A DNA stretch of 64,000 nucleotides, from positions 25,108,350-25,172,349 of the forward strand of contig CM055608.1 of NCBI GenBank assembly GCA_029379385.1. Reading direction: 5' to 3'. Below the pieces are notes generated by a model that ran no database searches, had not been told where the DNA came from, and saw only the letters and a program-made list of their open reading frames with translations. The DNA is from Quillaja saponaria. Taxonomy: Eukaryota; Streptophyta; Magnoliopsida; Fabales; Quillajaceae. The position numbers and the translations under genes were made by a program. Within the stretch, counting starts at the first letter, position 1, and the number at the start of each line of letters is the position of its first letter. Positions 1 through 12,040 of this stretch are shown in pieces.

Positions 1-1457
1 TGCAGGAAACTGCTATCTGAGAATAAGCATGTGAAGTACCTGTACATTCCATACACTGACTCTGTTGTGGTTGTGAGGTGCAATCCTGTTTCAAAGTGGA
101 AAGGTCCCCCCAAGTTCAAACCCAAATACAGTAAGGAAGAGGCTATACAGCATGTTCGTGAGCTCTACAGGGAATCTGTCAAGAAGTACAGGTACAAGTT
201 AGCATCTTTTTCTTTGTTGGAGTTGGGTCCTGTAAGGGGAAAGTGTTAATACAAGGTCTTTTGTGCCACAGTTCATCTTTCTAGCATTTTTACATATAAG
301 ACGTTCTATAGTTTTTGTCAGGGGAATAAACAAATTCATTTAGGAATGCTTCTTCCTTTTCTCTTGTAACTTCTGCTTCTAAGTTTTAGTGGCCTTCATG
401 AACCTGGCTGCTCAAAATGTTTTCTATATGTTGATGGACCACTTTTGCCAACTATATTATGTAAATTTAACCCATCTTAGATGGACCACTTTTTATGTTT
501 GAGAGTATATGATTCTGCCATTACAAGAAGACATTCACATGGTATTTCATAGGTTAGAAAAGATCTGAAGAAACATATGTTAATGGACTAGTTTTGGTTT
601 TGGGCTGCTTCTTCAACCATTTGTTTACCATTTGGCCGGTCAGGCTGTAGAAATTTCACCTGTACCCATGCATTTCCTTTATAATGCTCATTTTAATTTG
701 GAGGAGCTATAACCAAATAAGCCCATTATTCCTACTTTTATTACTATAAGAACATTCTTCTTAGTTTTCAGCTTGGTTTAGCCAATGACTGTTTTATTTT
801 CATTTAATGTATGTTGCATGGATTTGCTAGCCTTGTTATTTTGTTGATTCTTCTGTTTCAGTCAATTAGGAACCTCTATTAATTGCTTGCAGAGCTGAAG
901 AATTTACTGGAGAAATGCCAGAAAACAATGAGTCAGACGTAAATGAGCTTTCTTTTACAGAGTTAAGAGATAAATTACTTGCTCTGGATCCTCTCAATAA
1001 AAACCACATCATAAAGATCAATCAAGCTGAGGCTGAGTTCTGGCAGAAATCAGAGGGATATAGGGTGGGATGGAGTGATGAGATATTGGGATTTGATTGT
1101 GGAGGCCAACAGTGGGTATCAGAGACATGTTTCCCGGCTGGAACGCTGAATAAGCCAAGCATGAAAGATCTTGAATACATAGAAGAGCTGAAGCAACTCA
1201 TAGAAAAAGAAGAGATACCTGCACCTGCTCCAATAGAGCAGCGCTGGACGACTAGCACTAAGAGCCCCATGAGTCCTGCTTCAAGCTCATCTGCAGAAGA
1301 TATATTCTCTTGGGTAATTAATTTCTCAGTAGCTTCATGTTCCTCTCTTCTGTTTCCTCCCCCTCCTCTAAATTTGTTATCAGATTCATTATAAATAATT
1401 TTGGAACAGTTGGGTGGTGATGCCAATGGAAATTTTTTTTTTTTTTTTTTTGGGGGT

Positions 1458-1492
<35 letters not shown>

Positions 1493-2648
1493 ATGGGGGT
1501 GGCCATGGGGGAAGAGGTGAACCTTAAATTTAATGTATCTGATACTAAACTTATTCTGAAGTAATAACCTTGTTGCAAAATGTTATTGGGGTTGAGTGTA
1601 TAACTACCTTTTCTTGTTTCTTACCGCCTCTGACATCTTAATGGTCATAGAACTTGATGACACACTTGAAGCAGTTACAAAAAATTTATTGGCAATTTTT
1701 TTTTCCTGCAAGTAAGTAAAGTCAAAACCCGTGGCTGCAATCTTAGTCAATTATTAATAGCTAATTGGCTCTCAGTATGTAGGAATTTCGTAAACTATAT
1801 CCTAGATGTGTTTTACTGGATTTTTTCTTGTTAATAAATTCTGTTTTTCTTCTATTTTTTGGGGTAGTTCCTTGTTTAGTAAACAGATGATCGTGTTGTC
1901 TGCTGAATAATTGTGTAATGTTGGCTATAACCAATTGTTTATCTTGACCTTAGGCATATGCAGTTAGTGTTTATAATGCTTTTGCCATCAACTGTACTTT
2001 TGATTGTGTTTCAGGTTGGTATAATCATGTACCTTCCTACCATATATGCCCGCCAGAGGAAGGAGATAACAGAAGAATTCTTCCACTATAGGCGCCTGAC
2101 CCAGGCAAAGTTGTGGGACCGGTACGCTGCATATGAACATTGGGCTAAGATAGAGGTATCAATCTAAAGATTCTAAATCTTGGAAAATGATCCTTAAAAG
2201 TGTTTTCCAACTTAAATCACTTGATGTTTGACTTAATCTCCAGTCAAGTTTATTTACAAAATAGAGAAGGCCTCTAGAATCACAGCTAGTATGTAACTAG
2301 CACACATATAAACTGTAATTGTGTTTTTGATTTGGAGTCTTATCAAGTCTGATAGAGATACCATTCCTACTGTTAACTGTTAAGTATCTCACTTGATATT
2401 GCTGGTGACTGTAACTGCAAATTTACAGGATTGAAGTTGTTAAACTATTCTCTCAAATAAATCTGTTCTAATTTTGCATAATTATGCAGGTTCCAAAGGA
2501 CAAGGAGGAGCTTGCAGCTCTCCAAGCAAGGCTAAGGAAGCGTTTCCCAGTGGATGCATACAATAAAGCACGAAGGGAATTGGACCCCAACAGAATCCTT
2601 TCAAATAACATGTTGGAAAAACTGTTTCCTCAACCAGATACCATTTGA
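1..2648 (+). CDS. GLDH: L-galactono-1,4-lactone dehydrogenase, 3' part
   Basis: Catalyses the last step of plant ascorbate synthesis, L-galactono-1,4-lactone to ascorbate, at the mitochondrial inner membrane with cytochrome c as acceptor. In the known family it also helps complex I assembly. The gene enters from the left edge, so only about the last 303 codons (roughly half) are present. Exons: <1-191, 893-1313, 2015-2155, 2490-2648, all with GT..AG borders and matching phases, stop TGA. Recognisable family stretches are KYLYIPYTDSVVVVRCNPVS, SEGYRVGWSDEILGFDCGGQ, PAPAPIEQRW, EHWAKIE and the C-terminal RFPVDAYNKARRELDPNRIL. No break is seen in the visible exons. The FAD-binding N-terminus and mitochondrial presequence lie outside the window. 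Identification is from remembered family sequence. Confidence 0.95.
1433..1491 (+). repeat. T19-G5-T-G34 homopolymer tract in GLDH intron 2
   Basis: A run of about 19 T is followed by five G, one T and about 34 G in the second visible intron. A G run this long is rare in plant introns. It can form G-quadruplexes and is error-prone in sequencing, so the exact length is uncertain. Confidence 0.85.
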
Positions 2649-3499
2649 GAACATTCTTGGCTGGGTTGTTTTTCGTTCTTTCTTTCTGTTTCCTTGTTAA
2701 TTGGGATACAGCTAGTCCCACCGTTCTTTTAAATCCATCGAGGAATGTTTAGGTCTAACATCTTGATCATATGTGAAATATTTTATAACCCTGTTCTCAA
2801 AAAATGAAGGGGTGAGCGTATACACAAAAATGCAGACATTAGTTTCTCATTTTATCCTTGTTTGGATTGATTTTACATAATGAATCTAATTGCTGACCCA
2901 AATATTTGGGATCAAGAATTCTGATTGTTGTTGCTTATTGCTTTGAACTCAGGAAGTTTCAACTTCCAGATATGTAATAAGAGGCAGTCTTAGAAATAGT
3001 CTGTTTGATCTTAGAATTTACTTTTGGTTTACTTCATAAGATTTGCCCTCGTAATGCAAAAATGAGATTCGGATAATAGGATGCTTGAGAAAAAGCATGA
3101 GGGTATGTACGTTCTACAGTTGGGGACAACATGCTTCATCAGATGTGCTAAAAGAACAAATGGGGGAAGAGGTGATACTTGTTCATAATCTTGGGTTACC
3201 AAAAATGAAGTGTATTTAGTCTATACGGGAAACTTTTAGTGAGAAAACCAATTGAACAAATTTCATAGGTTTTAAGAAGGGAATAGACATTGGAGAATAG
3301 AGGAATTTATGTTTACATTAACAAGAAGCAAATAACAGTGAGTATTGATATTACAAATACTTAACTACATATAACTGCTCATAGCTTCATACATAACTGC
3401 CTTAATCCCCTTGAAACCAAAGATAAGCTATCAAAACCAAACCCATAGAGCAAAACTAGGATCCATAATTTCTAGTAAGCTAATATAGCAGCCATGTTG

Positions 3500-3655
3500 C
3501 TATCCTTGTTCAGAAGCATGCTTCACAGAGCCAACAGCAGCACAAAGCAAAGAGGCTGCACCAACAAGAATTGCAACAGAAAGAACGATTAGTATTACTG
3601 CAGAGATGATAGTTGGTGGGGCTAGACGATGTTGAAAGAATGCTTTAACTAATAT
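3500..3655 (-). other. short open frame with a membrane helix; possible last exon
   Basis: Reading the minus strand, about 51 codons run open to a TAG at 3502-3500. The translation has a basic/aromatic start (VKAFFQHRLAPP) and then a hydrophobic stretch of about 25 residues that would form a transmembrane helix (ISAVILIVLSVAILVGAASL), ending CAAVGSVKHASEQG. No ATG opens it. A possible acceptor AG at 3650-3649 would make it a terminal exon, but I could not find a convincing upstream exon towards 4.3 kb. I do not recognise the protein. It could equally be chance. Confidence 0.25.
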
Positions 3656-4004
3656 CTAGTGTGATTGTAATGTTAGGTTGCTGAGAATTGCGTGATACCT
3701 CATTATCTATTCTTTTCTGCTTATTACTTCGATAAATATTGCGGATTTACGGTATTTTCCCAGTGCTTATTACTTCATGTTTACTTCCTTATCCCATTCC
3801 CCACACTTCCTTCTTGCATATTAATTATATTACTTCATAAGTACAATACGCTTACCATCCCTCAAGGAATCCCCTATCTCCTTTCTTTTTCGTACTGGAG
3901 AAAATCTTCTTCGTAGGTTGGTTTTCAGTTGGGTATCCTGAAAGTGATGAACAAGAAAGTGACTTCTTGGAAAATTTTCAGATAAAATAGAATTCATTTC
4001 TATC

Positions 4005-4023
4005 TGTGTGTGTGTGTGAGAGA

Positions 4024-4058
<35 letters not shown>
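4005..4058. repeat. (TG)n(GA)n microsatellite
   Basis: TG dinucleotides switch to GA dinucleotides over about 54 bp, a typical compound plant microsatellite. Confidence 0.9.
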
Positions 4059-5716
4059 CGCTTCTATACGGTGGGGAACCTGTTGGAGGTTGGTTTTCTT
4101 GGGTCTGAGACTTCTGCATATTGGAATTGGACAGAAAGAGCTAGTAAGCGTAGTGCCTTTGAGTTGCTTGAGTATCTCTCTATGATGTAGTGTATTGATA
4201 TTAATGTTTGTCCTTGTATATATACACATAAAAGAAGAAAAGGAAAGGTGGCCCGCAGCTGCCATTTGGAGAAAACAAGTTTGAGTTAAAATCCTCATCC
4301 TGAAAGCTTTTCTAAACCGTTTTACATTTAGAGAAGAGAATTGGATTCTATTAGTGGGGGAAAGATAAGGCTTTTTGAATTGAAAGCCAGCAAAGATTTC
4401 CCACCGTATTAGATTAGAAAATAATGCAAAAAAAGCAACACTTGTACTTATTCTTTTTTATTTGGAGCCTTCACTTGGTGAAGCTGAGAATTATAAGGTA
4501 GTGAAAAAGGAATAATTGGTGAATTTTGCAAAAGAATATATTCTGGCTCCTTATAATACCAACAATAAAGTCTTTGATATGGTTGATTATCTTTGTGATT
4601 AAAATAGTATTAGTGGGTCGTGTTTGGATTTAATTTCTTTAATGATCTGGTTTCTTAACGAGTATTTTACATGTATTTGAAAGAGTAATATTCTACACTT
4701 AAAAAGAAGTTTACATTTAATGTAGTGGCTTCTTTTTATTAGTGTGATTTGTAACTAATGGTAAATGTTTTATATGCAATCACTTTTGTTTTGCATCATA
4801 TTAAAGTGCTTTGAGGCACAATATTTTAATTTTTTAAGTTGAGAAAAAAACCTAAATCAATTTGGGCCACACCATCTAAATAAAGCTGCTGGGTTCTGCG
4901 TTGGATATCAATCTTTAGCATAGTTTGAGAGCTAGGCTTACTCATTCAAAGACTTACATTTGAGGGCTGAGTACACAGAATCTCTTTCTTAGTCTGTAAG
5001 AGACTTGTGCTAGTTTGATTTGGATAATTGATTGTCAATAGTGATTATTAGAAAATTAATTTTGATAGAATCTGTTTTCGTTAGTTATCTGAAAAGTGAT
5101 ATTAGTCTGACAAATAATTTTAATAGGTGAGTAACATGTGCTAGAAATGCTTTTTGTGAATATATGTTTCGTTACAAAAGTACTTATTATAATTTATGTT
5201 TCTCATTCATTAATCTTTCTAATAAATAAGTTAAAAATAAAAGTTTTTATTACAATGTTTGAATTATCATATTAATGTAATTTACTAAGTTCATCTCTAA
5301 TTCTACCACGTATAAGTATCATTTCACTAATATTAATATAAGGTTGTGCAACTTCTTGTTTCTTTACGACCACTGCATTCACCTCCTCTTCATATATAGG
5401 AGGCAAAAGATTCGGTAATTATCCTATGGTGTGATTCATAGTCTGGACCAATATGCCTCATTATAAAATTATGCACACAGCACATAAATTGTCACAAATT
5501 GTCTCGGGTAATATCATTTCTTGTAACGATAGTTATACAAATTCTTACAATATCTCTTTGGTTGTATGTTGGATAAGAATTTTTTTTTTAAGATTCTAAA
5601 TATTTTCTTTCACACCCCAAAAGTACTCTCAATTGTGCATCTACAGAAAATATGAATATGATATATGTAATTTTTTATTTTATTAGGGGAGAGAGAGACC
5701 AGACTCGAATCCTGAA

Positions 5717-6226
5717 CTAAACTTTGGAAAGGAAGAGAAGGTGCTGTTGGATCACAAGGGTCCTGGCAAAATATATTTCATGTTTATATGGATGGCTAAT
5801 TTTTTTTTCTGCAGTTCTCCACTGATTCCCATGGCGTTCTAGATCATAGATTTCCTCTCCTAGAGGTAAATCAAGATATTTGATTGGAAGTTCATCCTGT
5901 TTGCATTTGATTTTTCTTGCCCAATCTAAGATTAGGCTTTTATCAATTCCCACTCCCACCAAGCTACTTTTTTTTTAAGTTTACACATAAGCCAGCAACA
6001 GTCTGAAAGATTGTGAGTACTCTTTTCACATTCTTCAAATACTCTAGTCACCTTTAATGAAGACTAAAGTATCATTTGCAAACTGAAGGTGTGTAACTCC
6101 TATTGTATTAACACCAAAGTCAATTCCTTTTAATAACCCTAGGGATGAGGCTTTTGTTGGATTGAGCCCTTCCCAATATCCAAAATTTGACAGTGAACTA
6201 ATCAGATAATACAATAACCCAAACAA
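5717..6226 (-). mobile_element. LINE (non-LTR) reverse transcriptase remnant
   Basis: The minus strand reads through the core of a plant LINE reverse transcriptase. First come KASSLGLLKGIDFGV and THLQFANDTLVFIKGD, where the catalytic FADD box has become FAND. Next is a segment like NVKRVLTIFQTVAGLCVNL, then after an A-run (frame shift and stop) GVGIDKSLILDWARKIK and IKYLDLPLGEEI, which corresponds to the conserved KYLGLPLG block. At least one frame change and one catalytic substitution make it dead. The 5' end, endonuclease domain and poly-A tail were not found, so this is an internal fragment of an old insertion. Confidence 0.8.
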
Positions 6227-7569
6227 AGCCCAGTATTAGTACAGGCCCAATTTCAATGAAGTCTCATAATTAAAATGAACACTATTTTGTCAACTCAATG
6301 GGGTTTGCAGTATTTGGTAGGCTGTAAAACAAAGTAGGCAGCATTAAGTGAAAGATTGCTGCTAACTTGTCAATTTAATTCAACCTCTCTCTCAAACTCT
6401 TTCTCTTGTCAATGTTGTTGCAAAGTTTAACTACTTGGGTAAGAGAATATGATGTTTCAAAAGCTTATGACAAACTCCACAACCCACTAACCTCTTTCCA
6501 ATTTTGTTAATGATCTTGCTGTTTTTTAATTCAATAATTAGTATTAAGCTTCCCATTTTAGGCATCTAAAAGATTGTAACTTTTGCTTTGTAAAAGAAAA
6601 AGGATAAACTTTACACCTAAAACATATCCTAGAGTGTGGTTAGGAAGGCCCAAGTGTGATTGGCATGTGAAAAGATTTGGTGACATGGAAGATCATCAAC
6701 TTTTTTTACACTTTCACGTACCATCTAAGTTATTGATTAGTAGCCTTGACGCCATGGCCAATGGTCAAGGCGGCTCATTTATAGTTGATCTGCCAATTAT
6801 GCCAAGTAATCTACCTGCTGGGGCATCAACAGTTGGTCTTAATTAGATGACATAAATAGGGTAAGATTAAAGTGCTTTAAATTGGATTCCATAAAGAGAT
6901 ATAGATATAGATATAGATATATATATAGTCTATGGAAGCTCATTCTATGCACTGGTTACTGGTTACTGGTTACTGGCTACTGTCTGGTGCATAGTGCATT
7001 ACTTTAAAAGAAGCCATGTGTAAAGTAAAAATTATGCAAACTCTTCTTATTGGTTACCAATTTTTCTTTTTAAATCAGTATATTGTTTTATAAATTTAAA
7101 TCAACAATCTGAAAATATGGACTTAAAATAATCTTTTAGTTTTTTCTTACACCATTTTTCTGATTGGACATAAAGTTGTGATCAAACTTGCCCCTCCCCA
7201 AGTCCACACTCCACCGTTATAACCTTGCAATTTAAAACAGCCTAACAACCATTCTCCATCTTCCTTTTCTAAAGAAGCTTCACCCAGAAAAACTGTAGAA
7301 TAAGATTGCTCCTGTTTTGAAGCCATTTTTATTATTGATACTCGACTAAATAATTATATTTTAATTTAATTTATTTTTTATATGTATTTTTTTTATTATA
7401 ATAATATGATTATTTTGAATATATGATCTCTATTTCATACATATTTATTTTCTTATAGGTAGTAACTTTTTTAATAAATATATAACTATATATTGTTCTT
7501 GCAAGATTTAGGAAATTACTTTTTTTATTTTCGATTTTATGCAGTTAATAAAAGTAATCACCCATTACG
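6227..7569. other. intergenic stretch with small repeats
   Basis: AT-rich DNA without a recognisable gene. It holds a GATATA microsatellite (about 6895-6927) and four tandem copies of the 7-mer TGGTTAC (6953-6980, last copy TGGCTAC). Confidence 0.6.
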
Positions 7570-8460
7570 ATGGACGCAACTAGTTTTATAAATAATATTG
7601 ACTTGAATGATCCTCCAACTTATAATTGTGATGATGGTAATATCATTTCATGAGTTAACTACTTTTAAATGTATTGTCAAAGACATTTAAAAGTATTGAA
7701 TGGGCTGAGGAATTCTACTATTCATAAGGCAAGGTTTGTTGTTTTGGTGTTCGTAAGAATGTGTTTCGATCCAAAGAAAATGGGAAATCGTTGGGTTTCT
7801 CAGTATAAATGTTCATAATCAAATTGGCAAAAGTCTTGGCAGAGAGTGAATTAGGAGATGTTAATACCGCATTGTGTTACTTGCAAGGAAAAAAGAAAGA
7901 GGGTGGATGGTTTTTTAGAATACACGATCAATGATGATAATTTCTTACAACATATAATTTGGGTCGATGGGCTATCTAGATTGGATTATGAATGCTTTTG
8001 TGATGTTGTAGTATTTGATGCAACCTATTGCATAAACGTGTATAACAAACAGCCTGTTGTTTTTCTAGCGTAAATCACTACAATGTCACAGTGCGTCTTT
8101 GCAAGCGCACTAATAGCTCATGAGAAGATAGAAGCTTACATATGGATCTTAAAGATTCTCTTCCGCTGCATGAATGACAAGAAGCTTGTCTCATTTGTAA
8201 CAGATGGTAACAAAGTAATGCGAAAGGCAATCAAGCACATTGCTCTTGATGTTTCTCATAGACTTTGTAAATGACATCTTCATCATAATGCCCAATCTTA
8301 TATTGCCAATACTGAATTTGCTAAGCAGTTTCATAAATTAATATATAAAAAATATTCTATTCATCAATTTGACGCGTGAAGTCTACAATAGACTATTTTG
8401 GGCTTGGAGAGAATGAGTGGATTCAAAAAAATTTTAAAGGTGCATCACATGGGTAAGTGC
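7570..8460 (+). pseudogene. FAR1-related / Mutator-type transposase pseudogene
   Basis: Broken frames on the plus strand follow the domain order of FHY3/FAR1-type (Jittery-like) transposases. An ATG at 7570 opens MDATSFINNIDLNDPP. A FAR1 DNA-binding segment follows (SIEWAEEFYYS, CCFGVRKNVF), then the linker GDVNTALCYLQGKKERVDGF. The MULE transposase core comes next, with WVDGLSRLDYECFCDVVVFD (first catalytic Asp in VVFDATY), FASALIAHEKIEAYIWIL and LVSFVTDGNKVMRKAI (second Asp in VTDG), and finally HRLC, HHNAQSYIANTEFAKQF and GLGENEWIQ. Several stops and frame changes interrupt it. A decayed transposon copy is likelier than a domesticated FAR1 gene because no frame longer than about 70 codons survives. 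No terminal inverted repeats were recognised. Confidence 0.8.
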
Positions 8461-11024
8461 TTACCTTCATGAAAAATGATTTTTTTTTGGAAAGAATGAG
8501 GCGAAGTTCAATTTTCAGTCATTGTACACAACATTTTTTAATTAAATCAGCACCATTTTTTTTTTTTTTTTGTCACCATCTCTATATGTTCTTCAATTTT
8601 TAATAAAACAACTTCATGTTATCACTTTTCCTCATATGACTCTTTCATTGATGACATCTTCGCTGATATATAGGATCGTAAACAAGTTGCGATTCTCTTT
8701 GTATATCTTCTGTCTTTATATCTTGTCAATTTCTTGCAAGCTTGACATTATGGTAGTATGGTAGACACCAAAATTGTCAACTGATTGTAACAATTCTCAT
8801 CCTATTCATCAAATTTAGAATTAAGTATCCTCCCCACCCGACATAATACAAACATAATAATAAGGAAACAAATCTATAATCATCTTTCTGATCATTTTTG
8901 GCCAAGAAGGAACTTTTCTTTTACCTTGCCTTGTTGATAATGGTGATTTCTTCAAAAGAGAATTTATCAACTAGTTTGTGTATTTTGAGTTCTAATTCAA
9001 GTACATTGAGATTGGATATACTGATGAGTAAGATGCAGCAAGCAAAACTTATCATGATGACGATCCAGTAAATTGTGAATCTCATTGAGTTTGTGAGTCA
9101 TCCTCCTTTACAATTCATGATCACCGTTGATATTGGGATGATTGTCTCAACTGATATTGGGATGTGAAAAAGTAGAAGGGAGATGAATAAGATGATTGAT
9201 GATGTTTTATAATACAAGAGGTATCCTCTTTTTATATAGATTTCAAGAACTAAATCACATCAAGACGTCCTATGTGGGACTAATTAGAAAATAACAAAAA
9301 TAAATATAAAATTAGTAATTAGGGTTCAAGTTCAAGAAGCGATCCCTAAGAAATTGAGATTTCGAGTTTCTTTAATGAAAAATTTAGACATTAATTTTGG
9401 GAGGCCAAATTATAAATTACTTTTTGGTCGAGAAATTTGGGTAGATAGATTGCTATATGTAATTTAAATTTGAGCTATCATCTCACTAGCAATTATAAAT
9501 TATATATAGTACAAAATATTTTCTTCTATATAATATGAATCATATTTATTATTCAAAATATAAAATGAATCAAGTATTTCTATTTAAATTATAATAATGT
9601 CAATGTTTAATAAATAAATAACCATTTGAATTTAGCTTGGATATTAAGAATATTTATAATTTTGATAGAGATATTAAAATTGACTAAAAAATAATTCATA
9701 GGAAAGAAATAAAACATAAAAATGAAGAAATAAAAAAAGTTTAAATACTCCATCCAAACTTGTCAAAATAAGTGGATATTAAATATGTATTATTTATTAA
9801 ATAGACAAATATGAGTTTAAATTTTTTATTTTACTTATTTTTTTTTTCAAGCAAGTGCAACCGAATAAAAGAACTAAAAAATATAATTTATTATGTCGCA
9901 TTATAAAAGAAAAGTATCAAATTTTGTAGGGACTAAAATGATAAAATTATGACTTTCAAGAGTTAAAATACAATTTTCCCAACTTATAAAAAGTATAACT
10001 TTTACTCGTTAAAATACAATTCGTATAAAATCTTTTTAGGAACCAGAATAAGAAATTATAAATTTTAAAGGCTAGAACAGAAGTTTCCCATAATTATGTA
10101 GGGTCATGGTCCCTGAAAGTCCCCATCTGCCTGTTAGTATCTTTCGCAATTTTTAATTTGTGATAAATTATATTTTTATGAAAAAAATAATCGTCATGTT
10201 AAGAAAGATTCTAATTTTAGCGAGGACATAAGTGTTTTGGAGATTCTTACAAATATAAGATGGTTGTGACGTGGACACAGTATTTCTTGCTAAAAATATT
10301 GTATGAGCCTCTTTATTTTTTTTATTTTTTCAAAGAAAATTATATATATCAAAATAAAAATAAAAAAATATTTTAGCAACCATTTATGTCTTGCATCAAT
10401 GGACGTTTTCACTTTACCCTATATAGAACTAAAATGTTGTTTCAGAGTGAAAATAACTAAACCATAAATAAACAGAAGATATTCAGGGGAACGTATGATG
10501 GTGTATCCAAGCGTCGCACATTATTCGTGGACAACACATATACCTATCGTTTGGTATGGTGTCGCGGCAGTGACCAAGGTGTGCTGTTAGGGACACGCCA
10601 CGGCCCATTTGGGCTGCTGCGTCCAGCGACACAACCGGTTGCGGCCAAAAAGCTGCATAAAGCAAGCTTCTTTACCTTGCCGCTAGAAGTAAATTTTTCT
10701 CTCCACTTTACTCTCAGCCTTTTTCTTTAATTCCCACCGTATCCCTGCAATATTAACCTCCTTATTTTCCTTTATACCAAATGTACCCCTTGCCTATTTT
10801 CAAATAAAGTGACCATTGCTAGCCCAACGGTCATATTAATTTTTTTTATTTTTACATTTTAAATCTGCCTCAACGGGCATAATTTTATTTATTTATTTAT
10901 TTTTATTTTCTAACTATAAATACTCAACTTCCACTTCATTTTTCACACCACACTCAAATTCAATCAAAATTCATCTCAATTTTCTTTCTCTCAAATTTCT
11001 AAGTTTTCAATTTTATTGACTAAA
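8461..11024. other. AT-rich intergenic stretch
   Basis: No gene recognised. The last 100 bp (around 10913-11024) look like a short plant promoter and leader: a TATA-like CTATAAATA followed by a pyrimidine-rich stretch ending at the ATG of the Myb/SANT-like remnant. Confidence 0.5.
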
Positions 11025-11153
11025 ATGACAAACAATACTAGAGTATTTTGGAGACCAGAGGAGGTCAAAATTTTTGTGATTGTTGTATCAAAGAAAGAAA
11101 AAAAAAAAAAAGGACGCTCTCAAGTATTCGAATAAGCCGAATGGGCAATTAAT
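11025..11153 (+). pseudogene. possible Myb/SANT-like (PIF/Harbinger ORF1-type) remnant
   Basis: An ATG at 11025 opens MTNNTRVFWRPEEVKIFV, similar to the start of plant Myb/SANT-like proteins and Harbinger ORF1 (W-x-P-E-E/D-x-K). The frame then runs into an A-rich tract. In a shifted frame LKYSNKPNGQL resembles the part after the first helix. A TATA-like box lies about 110 bp upstream. Only some 40 codons are alignable by eye, so the assignment is weak. Confidence 0.35.
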
Positions 11154-11272
11154 TATTACTTTAATTTTATTTAAAATAATAACTAATTAATATAAAATAT
11201 TTTAATTTGTTTATTTTTAATACAACACATAAATGCTCTTTTGATAATTTTTATACAAAACAGTTTCTCTGT

Positions 11273-11352
11273 GAGACTATGATTTTTAGACCATCCAAAC
11301 AGATATCATGTTTGAGACAAGATGGTCTCAAACATTTTTTAATCATAGTCTC
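11273..11352. repeat. inverted repeat (hairpin)
   Basis: GAGACTATGATT (11273-11284) is the exact reverse complement of AATCATAGTCTC (11341-11352). Inside it AGACCATC pairs with GATGGTCT. The right arm continues into TGCCTAGCCGCCAACCAAAT, the kind of GC-richer end seen on plant DNA transposons. It may be the end of a non-autonomous element linked to the Myb/SANT remnant. Confidence 0.6.
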
Positions 11353-11840
11353 TGCCTAGCCGCCAACCAAATGCACCCCAAATAAAAGAATGTTGGGATT
11401 TTGACCCAAATTCTTACCTAGTAATTTTATTTTATTTTGATTAATTTATTTTTGATAGACAAGAAAATCTAGTTATATGATTATTAAATTTTTTTTATTA
11501 GGTTTATCTGGGTGAGCAAGTAAATTTAACAAGTAGACTTTCTATAAAGTGAAAGAAAAGTTGAATTGTGGTGTAAATCCTATGTAATATAAATATATAA
11601 AATTGTAGGAATTGTAAATATGAGATAGAGATATATCTAATATTTGTGAGATTTCTATGTGGAAAGAGGTGGAAAGAAGTGTAAAGAGAGATTGATAGAT
11701 ATATAGAAAGAGTGATGAGAATATTATGTGCAAAATGTTACTCTTTTTATATATTTTTTCTTAAAACAATAAAGTTTATTTTCCTAGTAGATGTAGAAAA
11801 TAAGTCGATTTGTATTGATTATTTTTTCCTCTTCCCTTGA

Positions 11841-12040
11841 ATTATATTTTGTAAAATACCCTCTATTATTTTTATTATATCCCCAAAATAGTAGCATACA
11901 CCCTTATAAGTGATGTCGTATGCACATAGCATTTTCCAAATTATATTTTGTAGAAATACCCTTTATTATTTTTATTATATCCCCAAAATAGTAGCATGCA
12001 CCCTTATAAGTGATGCCATATGCACATAGCATTTTCCAAA
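11841..12040. repeat. two-copy tandem duplication, ~100 bp unit
   Basis: Copy 1 (11841-11940) and copy 2 (11940-12040) share the string from ATTATATTTTGT through GCACATAGCATTTTCCAAA with only a few substitutions. Non-coding. Confidence 0.9.

Larger units (their letters stand above)
2649..5690. other. intergenic stretch, mostly featureless
   Basis: GLDH 3' flank followed by AT-rich DNA. I see only a short membrane-helix reading frame (3500-3655, -) and a TG/GA microsatellite, both listed separately. The remaining open frames are short and show no recognisable similarity. Confidence 0.6.

Noticed and set aside
1022..1578. Minus-strand frames over GLDH exon 2 and the poly-G tract
   Set aside because: Antisense to a conserved exon; the proline run is only the G homopolymer read backwards.
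6583..6846. 87-codon plus-strand frame
   Set aside because: No recognisable similarity, no clear promoter or splice context, and ordinary for AT-rich DNA.
9260..9285. USE-like AGTCCCACATAGG on the minus strand
   Set aside because: Mismatch at the conserved CATCG end and no snRNA-like sequence or correctly spaced TATA box beside it.
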